Position numbers and translations under genes: made by a program. The notes under the pieces were generated by a model. It did not search any database, was not told the origin of the DNA, and saw only the letters and a list, made by a program, of their open reading frames with translations. A stretch of DNA of 64,000 bases from an uncultured Glaciecola sp. (lineage in GTDB: Bacteria; Pseudomonadota; Gammaproteobacteria; Enterobacterales; Alteromonadaceae): assembly GCA_947496235.1 (NCBI GenBank), contig CANMCE010000008.1:1-64000 (forward strand). The letters are read 5' to 3'. This document shows positions 56,058 to 64,000 of this stretch, piece by piece; positions within the stretch are counted from its first letter, which is position 1; every line of letters begins with the position of its first letter.

Positions 56058-58079
56058 TTAAAACGGTCCTTGTAAGGCTACAGAGTTTTGGTTTGACTGA
56101 TAATAGAGTTGATTTCCACGTAAATAATATATGCCATTGGAAGTGAGTACACTTCTATCGTCTCCAACATATAGATATTCACTTAGCGATTGCTCTGGAA
56201 TTATCTCAAGTTGCTCAGTTAGACTCGGTTGTAGGGTATCTACATCAAAAACCAATAAACCTGTAGCAGGTAAAAAGAAACCATCAGTTTCTAAAACTTG
56301 GTCTTGTCCCCAAGATTCAAATGGCATAGCAAAAGTCGTGACATCGTCATTTGATAAAACTGAAAGTGCGCGATAATCGAATTCAACCGGTGAAAAACTC
56401 TTTTCTTTTTCAATGCTATTCACGACAACAGGATTAGCCGGGTCCCTCACATCAAATAAGCTAATTTTAAGGGCCTGCATGGGTACAACGGCGGCAATAA
56501 AATCACCAGAATCCGGAATGTCACCGGGTAATACTTGCTGACCAACACCAAGAATGTAGTCATTGCCAATGGGTTGCAGATAATTGGAGAATCCGGGGAT
56601 TTCGAGTTCGCCCACCATGGCTGGTAAACTGGGATCGCTAAGATCTAACACGTAAAGTGGATCTATTGTTTCGAAAGTTACCACATAGCCCTTATCGCCA
56701 GAATAACGAACGGCATAAACATCTTCCCCCGGTTTTCCTATAGCTTGAGGATAGGTATCGTTGGGTAATTGTCCAACTACGTTTAGAGATTGTCCTTGTT
56801 GTTCAAGAGTATATAAACGGTGCAGAGGATTTTGAACGTCTGTAACAGCATCAGTGGTTAAGATCCTCAAAATGTCATTTTGTTCGCTTATCCGTAATAC
56901 GGCATGGTCGTCCCAGCCGATAGTGCCTGGTACCGAACCGCTAGCTTGATAATCCACACTGGAATCAAAACTGAACTTATGCGCGAGGGTTTCATTTTCA
57001 ACATTTGCTAATAAGTATAAGGCGTCTGCTGACATATATGTATGGCTAGCGACGGCAGACATACAAATGCCTTGCATATTTTGCGGATTGTTGAGGTCAA
57101 TTTTCGTTATTTGTACCAATTGAGCATAACCATCAAGTTCAGACGCCTGGACAGGAATATAACAATCATCAGGAGATAACAAAGATTGAGTAGCGCCATT
57201 AAATGAAACCTTAGGTAATAAACTTTGGTTGGGTGAGCTGATGATCTTCTGATAATTTGATAATTTGTTTGCATCTGTATCAGCGCCTTCTATCAAATCA
57301 TCGACGGTAGGTACAAAACTACTGATGATATAAATTTGATCATCAATTCTGCGGCTACTGATAAATACTCCTTGAATACTTATTTCATCCGGTGTTTCAA
57401 CTGCATCAATATCTGAAACATCGAAAATACTAATTGTAATTTCGCGGTCTTCTTCGTTTGGTATAGGAGCAAAAAAGGTTGAAGCTGCGCTTTGAATAGA
57501 AAATGCCGGGCTAGGACTGCTGATCACAGATAAGTTGTCCGCTTGTAAAAACAATCCATGAACATAGCGGTTTGTTTCAGCAACTGGCAAAAAAGCTACC
57601 TCTTTAGGTATATTGTCGTTTTGCAACGCCAGTACTCTTATTTGAGTACCTTGTCCTTCTGGCTGTGTCCACCATGACAGATCAGAGATAAAAAATTGTT
57701 CACCATTGAATTCAATTCTATCAAGTTCATCTATGCCTACTTCTTGAGTGTTAGTAGTAGAGAACTGAATTTGAAGGTTTGAGTCATTAGTGCTGCTAGG
57801 GTTGGCCGCGAACTCAGGAAGATTGCCGACACTGTTATTGTATATGCCGTTTTTCAAAAAGGTGGCTACCGCAGCTTCACCTTTTTGTTCAAGACTACCA
57901 TTAAAGGCGGTAGGAGTGTTCAGATTGGGTACTGAGTCTGGTGCTTCTGGTGACAACCCAGAATCTGATGAACTGCCCGAACAAGCTGATAGTAACACCA
58001 TGGTTAAGACACCAAGGCTGTATTTTGCCTTATTTGCGATGTTGAGACTTGTATTCTTATTCACAATGATAAACTCCAT
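56058..58079 (-). CDS. Beta-propeller lipoprotein (secreted C-terminal propeller family)
   Basis: A 673-residue lipoprotein with lipobox LSAC (Cys33) after an unusually long, basic n-region, then a Ser-rich linker. The remainder matches secreted proteins with a beta-propeller domain: EVGIDELDRIEFNGEQFFISDLSWW, DISIFDVSDIDAVE-like segments, IYIISSFVPTVDDL, GYVVTFETIDPLYVLDLSDPSLPAMVGELEIPGFSNYLQPIGNDYILGVG and ISLFDVRDPANPVVVNSIE. No catalytic residues are known in the family, so it is probably a structural or binding protein. It is transcribed alone. Confidence 0.8.
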   Translation of the reverse strand: MEFIIVNKNTSLNIANKAKYSLGVLTMVLLSACSGSSSDSGLSPEAPDSVPNLNTPTAFNGSLEQKGEAAVATFLKNGIYNNSVGNLPEFAANPSSTNDSNLQIQFSTTNTQEVGIDELDRIEFNGEQFFISDLSWWTQPEGQGTQIRVLALQNDNIPKEVAFLPVAETNRYVHGLFLQADNLSVISSPSPAFSIQSAASTFFAPIPNEEDREITISIFDVSDIDAVETPDEISIQGVFISSRRIDDQIYIISSFVPTVDDLIEGADTDANKLSNYQKIISSPNQSLLPKVSFNGATQSLLSPDDCYIPVQASELDGYAQLVQITKIDLNNPQNMQGICMSAVASHTYMSADALYLLANVENETLAHKFSFDSSVDYQASGSVPGTIGWDDHAVLRISEQNDILRILTTDAVTDVQNPLHRLYTLEQQGQSLNVVGQLPNDTYPQAIGKPGEDVYAVRYSGDKGYVVTFETIDPLYVLDLSDPSLPAMVGELEIPGFSNYLQPIGNDYILGVGQQVLPGDIPDSGDFIAAVVPMQALKISLFDVRDPANPVVVNSIEKEKSFSPVEFDYRALSVLSNDDVTTFAMPFESWGQDQVLETDGFFLPATGLLVFDVDTLQPSLTEQLEIIPEQSLSEYLYVGDDRSVLTSNGIYYLRGNQLYYQSNQNSVALQGPF

Positions 58080-58239
58080 GTTTTAGATGCTATTACATGG
58101 AATTAGCCTACGTGAGTCAAACGCAAATTACTGATCCAAGTTGCATAAAAATGTGAATATTTGTAACCGACAGATGTGTCCTAATTCATCCTTTGTTACT
58201 CTAGAGCAACTTGAGTCAATACCAGTAGTGAATGGCGTT

Positions 58240-59163
58240 ATGAATTGCTTGCATTCGAGTCTTCAAATCTCGATTTCCGCTATAAAATTTAATCCTGCAA
58301 ACAAAATAGAAAGGTGCTTCAAGGCATTGCTTTTTTTACTTTTGTTTCTGCCGTTAATGAGTGCAAATGCATCAGAACCCGATTGCGAAACGAGTGTATA
58401 TTGTATAGACGAAAACAGTTGGCAGTTGGGTATTGCTATGGGTTTAGGCGGGCGGACAAATCCTTTAGTAGACGGTGATGCAGTTCCCTTTCTCTTATTG
58501 CCTGATATTGCGTATTACGGGGAATCTTTTTATTTCGACAATGGCGAATTAGGGTTTCAATTTTACCCCACTCAAAACACCAGTATTGAAACCTTTATCG
58601 CCCCAAATTCAGAGCGAGCAAATTTTAGTTTTTGGCACCCCTCTAATATATTAATACCAGCTGCTAGTTTTGGCTCTGATGCAACAGGCATAGATGATGA
58701 GCTTGAGTTATCAATTGAGCAAATTGAAACGAGAAAATGGGCCATTGACGGTGGCATTAGATTGCAGTGGTATCATCAATCACATCATTTCCAGATAAAA
58801 TTTATTACCGATGTTTCCGGCGTTCATAATGGCCAACAGATTAACTTGGCTTATAGATATCTACTTCACAAAGACAATTGGCGTTTGAATCTTGGACCAC
58901 AAGTCAAATGGATGAGTAGTCAATTAACAGATTACTACTATGGTGTTCGTAAAGGTGATACCCCTATTGAGGAGCTATTCTATGAAGCTTCTTCGGGTTT
59001 TCAATATGGTCTTGATTTAAATGCTTCATATGCGGTGAACGCCCATTGGCAGTGGTTGTTTCGAACCTCCTATACAAAATTACACGAAGGAATGTCAGAC
59101 AGTCCAATTGTAGAAGACGATTATGTCGCCTCTGCTTTTGTCGGCATTGCGTACAGGTTTTAG
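58240..59163 (+). CDS. MipA/OmpV-family outer-membrane protein
   Basis: A beta-barrel protein of the MipA/OmpV family: WQLGIAMGLGGRTNPLVDGDAVPFLLLPDIAYYGESFYFDNGELGFQ at the start of the barrel, ISYKFIT-like strands, and the ending SPIVEDDYVASAFVGIAYRF with terminal Phe. The start is uncertain. I use the ATG at 58240 (308 residues), which leaves a long n-region before the hydrophobic signal ALLFLLLFLPLMSANA; an open frame extends further upstream and a TTG at 58327 is also possible. It is followed by DUF3019, a response regulator and a kinase, a known conserved arrangement that points to envelope-stress control. Confidence 0.82.
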   Translation: MNCLHSSLQISISAIKFNPANKIERCFKALLFLLLFLPLMSANASEPDCETSVYCIDENSWQLGIAMGLGGRTNPLVDGDAVPFLLLPDIAYYGESFYFDNGELGFQFYPTQNTSIETFIAPNSERANFSFWHPSNILIPAASFGSDATGIDDELELSIEQIETRKWAIDGGIRLQWYHQSHHFQIKFITDVSGVHNGQQINLAYRYLLHKDNWRLNLGPQVKWMSSQLTDYYYGVRKGDTPIEELFYEASSGFQYGLDLNASYAVNAHWQWLFRTSYTKLHEGMSDSPIVEDDYVASAFVGIAYRF

Positions 59164-59174
59164 GAGTCGTGCGC

Positions 59175-59549
59175 ATGAAATTATTTGCTTATTTGACTAT
59201 CACCTTGGCACTACTTTTATTCAGTAATTCCCTAGAAGCAATGGAATGGGAGGTTATTCCCGAACAATGTATAGTGAGTCAATCAAATGAAGTTTGTGAC
59301 GCTAAAGTGCGTATTAGCGTTACGCAAAACAAAGAAGTCGTTTGTATTAGAATTATAGAAAAACTAAACCGCTGTTTGCCTGTAAATAACACGGAAACGT
59401 TGTCGATTAATTTAAAAATCACAGGCCCCGTGAGCATAGAATTGTTGCAACAAAACGGCGATATTATTGATATTAAACAGATTAAATATACACTCATTAA
59501 TGCCAAGCCAAAACGGCGAAGGGTTAAACTGCCATGGAGTGTTTTTTAA
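59175..59549 (+). CDS. DUF3019 periplasmic protein
   Basis: The ATG at 59175 (AGGAG upstream) gives 124 residues with a signal peptide MKLFAYLTITLALLLFSNSLEA. The mature part has WEVIPEQCIVSQSNEVCDAKVRISV, a CIRIIEKLNRCLPV cysteine pair and a basic ending KPKRRRVKLPWSVF, typical of DUF3019. The function is unknown, but the family is usually found between mipA and a two-component system, as here. A longer frame upstream overlaps mipA and lacks a good start. Confidence 0.85.
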   Translation: MKLFAYLTITLALLLFSNSLEAMEWEVIPEQCIVSQSNEVCDAKVRISVTQNKEVVCIRIIEKLNRCLPVNNTETLSINLKITGPVSIELLQQNGDIIDIKQIKYTLINAKPKRRRVKLPWSVF

Positions 59550-59550
59550 C

Positions 59551-60252
59551 ATGCAAATGCAAGATAAGGTAGTTTTGGTCGAAGATGACAGGCGTTTACG
59601 AGAACTGATCAGCGACTATCTAAAGAACAATAATTTTGCAGTAACCTCACTAGCTGATGGAAGCAATTTATTGCAGACAGTGGCTTCCTGTCAGCCGCAA
59701 ATTGTGGTGCTTGATATCATGCTTCCTGGGGACAACGGGTTTACTTTGTGCCGGAAATTACGCCAACATTATTCAGGCCCCATTCTATTTTTAACGGCCA
59801 AAAACGATGCAATCGATCAACTTCTAGGATTTGAGTTAGGGGCGGATGATTATGTTATCAAACCAGTAGAACCTAGAGTGCTAGTCGCTAGAATAAAAGC
59901 CTTATTACGCAGAGTATCCACACCAGTGAACAAAGCGCCTAAAACCTTGAGTTTTGGACGTTTAAGTATAGACAAGCTAGCCCGCAAAGTGACCCTTGAT
60001 GAGGAGGATATTGCATTAACCAGTCATGAATTTGATTTACTCTATGCGTTAGCTGAAAACGCAGGGACAGTGGTACATAAAGAAGTGATTTATCAACAGA
60101 TCATCGGCCGAGAATATGACGGTCAAGACAGATCCGCCGATGTCAGAATTTCACGTATTCGCAAAAAGCTCAAAGATAACCCACAGAATCCTTACAGAAT
60201 CAAAACTATATGGGGTAAAGGCTTCTTTTTTGTCGCGGACGCGTGGCAGTAG
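59551..60252 (+). CDS. OmpR-family response regulator
   Basis: From the ATG at 59551, one base after the DUF3019 stop, the protein has 233 residues. The receiver domain has VVLVEDDRRLREL (acidic pocket), D55 in VLDIMLPGD as phosphoacceptor and LTAKND, K in DYVIKPVEPR. The C-terminal winged-helix output domain contains LTSHEFDLLYALAENAGTVVHKEVIY and SADVRISRIRKKLKDNPQNPYRIKTIWGKGFFF. It should be phosphorylated by the kinase encoded 9 bases downstream and control the mipA unit. Confidence 0.93.
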   Translation: MQMQDKVVLVEDDRRLRELISDYLKNNNFAVTSLADGSNLLQTVASCQPQIVVLDIMLPGDNGFTLCRKLRQHYSGPILFLTAKNDAIDQLLGFELGADDYVIKPVEPRVLVARIKALLRRVSTPVNKAPKTLSFGRLSIDKLARKVTLDEEDIALTSHEFDLLYALAENAGTVVHKEVIYQQIIGREYDGQDRSADVRISRIRKKLKDNPQNPYRIKTIWGKGFFFVADAWQ

Positions 60253-60261
60253 AAACGCCCT

Positions 60262-61491
60262 ATGACAAGATTATTTTTAAGTTTATACCTGTTTATCGCG
60301 ATTAGCTTGGTGGTACTAACTGCAGGGTTAAACAATATGTTTTTTAGTGAAACAGAAAATTTAACGCAAGAGCAACAAGCCTGGATAAACACAGTTCAAG
60401 CATTGGTCAATGATATACAAAACCTCACCTCGATTTTAGACAATGCTGGTATTCAATATCAAATATCACCGCTATCAGACGTAGTCTTAGCCGAATCCGT
60501 TGATCAAACTTTGCAACAGGACAAGGTTATTTGGGGGTATGAAGATAACCTGTGGCAAATTTATGTTATGACGTCATCTCAGCAGCTAATTCAGATCAGT
60601 TTTGCTCAATCTGAAGCTAATGCTGTTTGGTGGTTATACACCAGTTTGTTTTTTATTTTGTTAGGGATTTTGATCGCCATTTGGATTTATCCTTTATGGC
60701 GAGACATGAATAAGTTAGTTAAGGCTACCCAAATTATTCATCAAGATGGCTCCTTTGCTGTACCAATCTTGCCCACAAGTTCTCCAGTCAAGCCGGTCGC
60801 AGATGCTTTAAGGCATCTAGAGGATAAGGTCACGTTATTACTGGCCAATCAACGGGAACTCGCTGGTGCTGTCACCCATGAATTTAAAACACCAATTGCA
60901 CGGCTTAAGTTCGCGTTAAACAGTGATGCAGATTTAAGTGCGAAAGATGTTGAAAAAGCGAAGAAAGATGTAGACGAACTTGACGCTTTGATTCAAGAAA
61001 TGTTGGATTTTACCAAACTTTCAAATCAACAAGTGGATTTGCACATGGAAGAGATTCCTGTGGATGAACTTTGTTTACAACGCATCGAACATTTTTCCCA
61101 TTTGGCGCCCAAGGCAATTAAGATCTCATTAAAAACAGAAAGTTTTAACTTGGTGGCAGATGGGTATTTGGTCTCCCGTGCATTGGATAACCTATTAAGT
61201 AATGCCATTCGATATGCGAAAACAACTATCCTAGTTTCAGCTGAAAAAACGGATAGTCATTGTAGGATTCAGGTTGAGGACGATGGGCTTGGTTTATCGG
61301 AAGAGCAAATGAACAAGGTATTTGAGCCTTTTTACCGAGCGGACGAAGCAAGGCATAGAGATTTTGGTGGTACAGGGTTGGGATTGGCTACTGTAAAACG
61401 CATTGTGACTTGGCATCAAGGCAAAGTCGATGTTAGCAAAAGTCAATTTGGCGGTGCTAAGTTTTCCTTAGAATTTCCTCTGACGGATTAA
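60262..61491 (+). CDS. Membrane sensor histidine kinase
   Basis: A 409-residue kinase. TM1 at about 5-27; periplasmic region of roughly 100 residues; TM2 at about 120-145; HAMP-like linker. The HisKA domain has phosphoacceptor H206 in AVTHEFKTPIARLKF. The ATP-binding domain has DNLLSNAIRYAKT (N box), VEDDGLGLSEEQMNKVFEPFYRAD (G1/F boxes) and FGGTGLGLATVKRI (G2). The small periplasmic domain could sense an envelope signal linked to MipA or DUF3019. It is the last gene of the cassette. Confidence 0.93.
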   Translation: MTRLFLSLYLFIAISLVVLTAGLNNMFFSETENLTQEQQAWINTVQALVNDIQNLTSILDNAGIQYQISPLSDVVLAESVDQTLQQDKVIWGYEDNLWQIYVMTSSQQLIQISFAQSEANAVWWLYTSLFFILLGILIAIWIYPLWRDMNKLVKATQIIHQDGSFAVPILPTSSPVKPVADALRHLEDKVTLLLANQRELAGAVTHEFKTPIARLKFALNSDADLSAKDVEKAKKDVDELDALIQEMLDFTKLSNQQVDLHMEEIPVDELCLQRIEHFSHLAPKAIKISLKTESFNLVADGYLVSRALDNLLSNAIRYAKTTILVSAEKTDSHCRIQVEDDGLGLSEEQMNKVFEPFYRADEARHRDFGGTGLGLATVKRIVTWHQGKVDVSKSQFGGAKFSLEFPLTD

Positions 61492-61496
61492 AAAAA

Positions 61497-61518
61497 AGGG
61501 CAATCTAACGATTACCCT
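61497..61518 (+). terminator. Hairpin after the sensor kinase gene
   Basis: AGGGCAATC and GATTACCCT pair around TAAC with one mismatch, followed by TGTTTCT. It is a weak but plausibly placed terminator. Confidence 0.5.
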
Positions 61519-61584
61519 TGTTTCTAAACTTGTGAATACACCCCATCTGCATTTGGACAGTAATCACAAAGATTCTGTAACTCT

Positions 61585-62754
61585 TTAAAGAATGTTTTCT
61601 AATTTAAATGGCACCCATTTTTCGTTTGCTCGAGTAGCGGCTACGCAATTTTCGATAAAAGCCATACCTCGGATAGCGTCTTCTATGCCGGGTACTTCGG
61701 AAAGAGTATCGCTTCCCGTGCCTTCAAATTTTCGAATTTGTTTCACAAAATCTAAATAGATATTGGCAAAAGCTTCGAGGTAACCTTCAGGATGACCTGC
61801 TGGAGTGCGCATTGCACTACTGGCTTTAGGCGTAAATGCCCCCACGCCAGTGCGAATTACTTGGCGAGCTTGATCATTATATTTTAAGGTTAAGGTATTT
61901 GGCTCTTCTTGACGCCACTCCAAACCCGCTTTGGTACCATAAATACGCAAACTTAGATTGTTTTCTTCACCGACACTAATTTGACTGGCAATTAGTACGC
62001 CTTTAGCGCCATTGTTAAAACGCAGCAATACGTTGCCGTCATCATCAAGTTCGCGTCCTGGCACTACAGGTTGCAAATCAGCGCACAGCTCTGTTATTTC
62101 TAGACCAGAAACATATTCAGCCAAATTAGCTGCATGTACACCAATATCACCCATACAGCAACTTACTCCAGCGCGTTTGGGATCTAATCGCCATGCAGCT
62201 TGCTTGTTATCTTCGCCCGGCGCTTCTGATAACCAGCCTTGAGAATATTCAACGATAATCTTGGTAATTTCGCCTAGTTCCCCCTGCACAATCCGCTGCT
62301 GCGCTTCTTTTACTAGGGGATAACCTGTATAGGTGTGAGTTAAACCGTAAAGTACCTCATGCTTATCAAGCACTGCTTTCAAGGCTATAGCTTCATCTAA
62401 CGTGAAAGTGGCGGGTTTGTCTGACATGACATGAAAACCAGCTTCTATCGCCGCTTTGGCTACAGGAAAGTGCAGATGATTTGGCGTCACTATGGACACA
62501 AACTGCATTCTTTCGTCAGCCGGTTTTTTCGCTTCCTCGTCAAACATCTCTTGATAGGTAGCATAACAACGAGCAGGATCTAAACTTAACATCTCACCCG
62601 TTGCTTTACAGTTATCAAGCGAAGAAGAGAAAGCACCACAAACTAATTGAATTTCACCATCCAGTGCAGATGCGGCTCTGTGCACAGCTCCTATAAAGGC
62701 CCCTTGTCCACCGCCTACCATACCCATTCTGATTTTGTTGTTGTATCCGCTCAT
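61585..62754 (-). CDS. Gfo/Idh/MocA-family NAD(P)-dependent dehydrogenase
   Basis: The ATG at 62754 gives 389 residues (MSGYNNKIRMGMVGGG); a TTG 42 bases upstream is less likely. The Rossmann start is RMGMVGGGQGAFIGAVHRAA, with IVTPNHLHFPVAKAAIEAGFHVMSDKPATFTLDEAIALK as the second conserved block, where DKP replaces the common EKP. The C-terminal alpha/beta domain carries CCMGDIGVHAANLAEYVSG with the catalytic Asp and His region. Members oxidise or reduce inositols and sugars, including C3 of glycosides. An ACGCCGAA motif copy lies in its upstream region. Confidence 0.93.
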   Translation of the reverse strand: MSGYNNKIRMGMVGGGQGAFIGAVHRAASALDGEIQLVCGAFSSSLDNCKATGEMLSLDPARCYATYQEMFDEEAKKPADERMQFVSIVTPNHLHFPVAKAAIEAGFHVMSDKPATFTLDEAIALKAVLDKHEVLYGLTHTYTGYPLVKEAQQRIVQGELGEITKIIVEYSQGWLSEAPGEDNKQAAWRLDPKRAGVSCCMGDIGVHAANLAEYVSGLEITELCADLQPVVPGRELDDDGNVLLRFNNGAKGVLIASQISVGEENNLSLRIYGTKAGLEWRQEEPNTLTLKYNDQARQVIRTGVGAFTPKASSAMRTPAGHPEGYLEAFANIYLDFVKQIRKFEGTGSDTLSEVPGIEDAIRGMAFIENCVAATRANEKWVPFKLENIL

Positions 62755-62975
62755 GAATTCGCCATTAGTTTGATGTGTTGATATAAAAATTGCCAAGCCA
62801 ATCCGATGGAATCGGTATTGGTTGGCAACACACAGGGAAATTATTATATTTTTAAACGTATTGTTGTATGAACTTTGATGACTTCACAGATATAAATGTA
62901 AAGTTAACAAGTTGTTAAATTATAAAGCGGGACGGCAAATTTTTTTATGATAAATTCGTTAATTGATGTGACATA

Positions 62976-62983
62976 TTCGGCGT
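62976..62983 (-). promoter_or_regulatory. ACGCCGAA motif, copy 4
   Basis: The minus strand reads GGACGCCGAATATGTCAC. It lies about 220 bases upstream of the Gfo/Idh/MocA start, and its 13-base core is identical to copy 3. Confidence 0.5.
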
Positions 62984-63021
62984 CCTTTGTTGGTATATTT
63001 GCGCCGCATTAGATTTTCAGT

Positions 63022-64000
63022 CTATTGGCTTAGCATTGATTTAAGCGTTTCTAGGCTGTCAGCTTCCTCAGCTGGCTTGTCCCAACGGATACGATGGATG
63101 CGCGGAAAGCGCAGTGCTAATCCCGATTTATGGCGGTTAGATTCATGCACTGAATCAAAGGCGACTTCAAATACCAATGCTTTATTTACTTCTTTGACTG
63201 GTCCAAAGCGTCCAATAGTATTATTGCGTACCCAGCGATCTAACTGCTTGAGTTCGTCATCAGTAAATCCTGAATAGGCTTTGCCTATAGGTAGGAGTTT
63301 ATCCTGTTGCCAGCAACCAAAAGTGTAATCGGAATAAAATGATGATCTTTTGCCATGACCGCGTTGAGCATACATTATGACCGCATCTATTAATCGAGGC
63401 TCTCGTTTCCATTTGTACCAAGCGCCTTTAGGGCGACCGGCTACATATTGACTGTCTTTTGCTTTTAGCATCAATCCTTCAATGTAACCTTGTTCAAGGG
63501 TAGTTGCTTGTTCTCTGAGTGAGGTCAATTGTTCAATTGAAGCAAATTCAAGTTCTTCAGAGAAATGAATAAAATCATATGGCTGATTATCAAACCAAGA
63601 TTTCAAAAATTGTTTACGTTTAGTGAGTACTAACTGTCGTAGGTCTTTTTTGTGTAAGGATAAACAATCATAAAGAATTAAACCCGCAGGATATTGCTGG
63701 ATTAATTTATTGCTGGGTTTCTTTTTATTTAAACGTTGTTGCAACTGATTAAAACTGCCAATGTGATGTGTTTCCTTTGCTAACACACCTGTTATCTGGT
63801 TTTGTTGTTCTTTGGGTTGAATAACGATAAGTTCACCATCAAACACACCACTTATATTCTGATGATCTAAGTTTTGCATAATGTCTGGAAAAGAGTGACT
63901 TATATCATCGCCAGTGCGACTAAAAATCGCCTTTCCATGTTCGGATATGACCAGTTGCACGCGGATACCGTCAAATTTCCATTCAGCGATATAGTCTTGG
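63022..64000 (-). CDS. ATP-dependent DNA ligase, 5' end beyond the window
   Basis: The frame is open to the right edge, so the N terminus is not present. The visible part begins QDYIAEWKFDGIRVQL, containing the adenylation motif I (EWKFDG); the nucleophile Lys codon is at 63976-63978. Further motifs: FDGELIVIQ, GYIEGLMLKAKDSQY, GAWYKWKREPRLIDAVIMYAQRGHGKRSSFYSDYTFGCW, and AFDSVHESNRHKSGLALRFPRIHRIRWDKPAEEADSL. These match the ligase-associated DNA-damage-response type (about 530 residues in full), normally encoded with a DEXH helicase and a metallo-beta-lactamase-fold exonuclease, which would lie outside the window. It seals nicks during repair. The apparent start at 63960 is internal. Confidence 0.92.
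   Translation of the reverse strand, partial: QDYIAEWKFDGIRVQLVISEHGKAIFSRTGDDISHSFPDIMQNLDHQNISGVFDGELIVIQPKEQQNQITGVLAKETHHIGSFNQLQQRLNKKKPSNKLIQQYPAGLILYDCLSLHKKDLRQLVLTKRKQFLKSWFDNQPYDFIHFSEELEFASIEQLTSLREQATTLEQGYIEGLMLKAKDSQYVAGRPKGAWYKWKREPRLIDAVIMYAQRGHGKRSSFYSDYTFGCWQQDKLLPIGKAYSGFTDDELKQLDRWVRNNTIGRFGPVKEVNKALVFEVAFDSVHESNRHKSGLALRFPRIHRIRWDKPAEEADSLETLKSMLSQ

Noticed and set aside
59046-59174. Upstream extension of the DUF3019 frame
   Set aside because: It runs inside the mipA gene and yields a Cys/Arg-rich peptide ahead of an evident signal peptide.
63960-63960. GTG at 63960 as start of a complete 312-residue ligase
   Set aside because: The frame continues upstream with the adenylation motif EWKFDG, so the gene is cut by the window edge.

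Overview
The window looks like chromosome of a heterotrophic, polysaccharide-degrading marine gammaproteobacterium of the Alteromonadales (Paraglaciecola/Glaciecola-like). This is inferred from the moderate A+T content, several TonB-dependent receptors, a FecI/FecR-type pair, a CosR-like regulator beside a BCCT transporter, a MipA/DUF3019/two-component cassette and a xylan-degradation cluster. No rRNA, tRNA, CRISPR array, prophage or insertion sequence was recognised.

Layout. 0.3-0.9 kb: a small basic protein overlapping a low-molecular-weight phosphatase. 1.1-8.8 kb (minus strand): an ECF sigma factor, a minimal FecR-like protein and a TonB receptor, then after a terminator a DASS carboxylate transporter, an SGNH-like lipoprotein and an M14 carboxypeptidase. 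9.1-14.5 kb (plus): MazG, a D-2-hydroxyacid dehydrogenase and a 1197-residue beta-helix-like membrane protein. 14.6-21.2 kb (plus): a hydrolase cluster of GH9, a secreted Dabb protein, GH10 xylanase, GH8 oligoxylanase and a CE1-type esterase, interrupted by a perfect 64-bp-arm inverted repeat between GH10 and GH8. 21.2-25.9 kb (minus): a TPR-sulfotransferase and a TonB receptor. 26.2-30.5 kb: BCCT transporter with a CosR-like regulator, then a BtuB-like receptor.

30.7-54 kb is rich in genes typical of oxidative (3-keto-sugar) glycan breakdown: ThuA, sugar isomerase/epimerases, two DUF1080 proteins, two giant heme/beta-propeller proteins, and the operon isomerase - MFS permease - Tat-exported small subunit - GMC dehydrogenase, with a divergent PAS-AraC regulator. 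A Gfo/Idh/MocA dehydrogenase lies further right at 61.6-62.8 kb. An 8-base sequence (ACGCCGAA) occurs four times by eye, always in the control regions of these genes, so they may form one regulon. Interspersed are a LysR/azoreductase pair, a four-repeat protein with a C-terminal sorting-like tail, and a DUF885 lipoprotein.

54-64 kb: a chemotaxis receptor, a beta-propeller lipoprotein, the MipA/DUF3019/response regulator/histidine kinase cassette, the Gfo/Idh/MocA gene, and an ATP-dependent DNA ligase whose 5' end runs off the right edge.

All calls are by reading translations and bases; no database search was possible.
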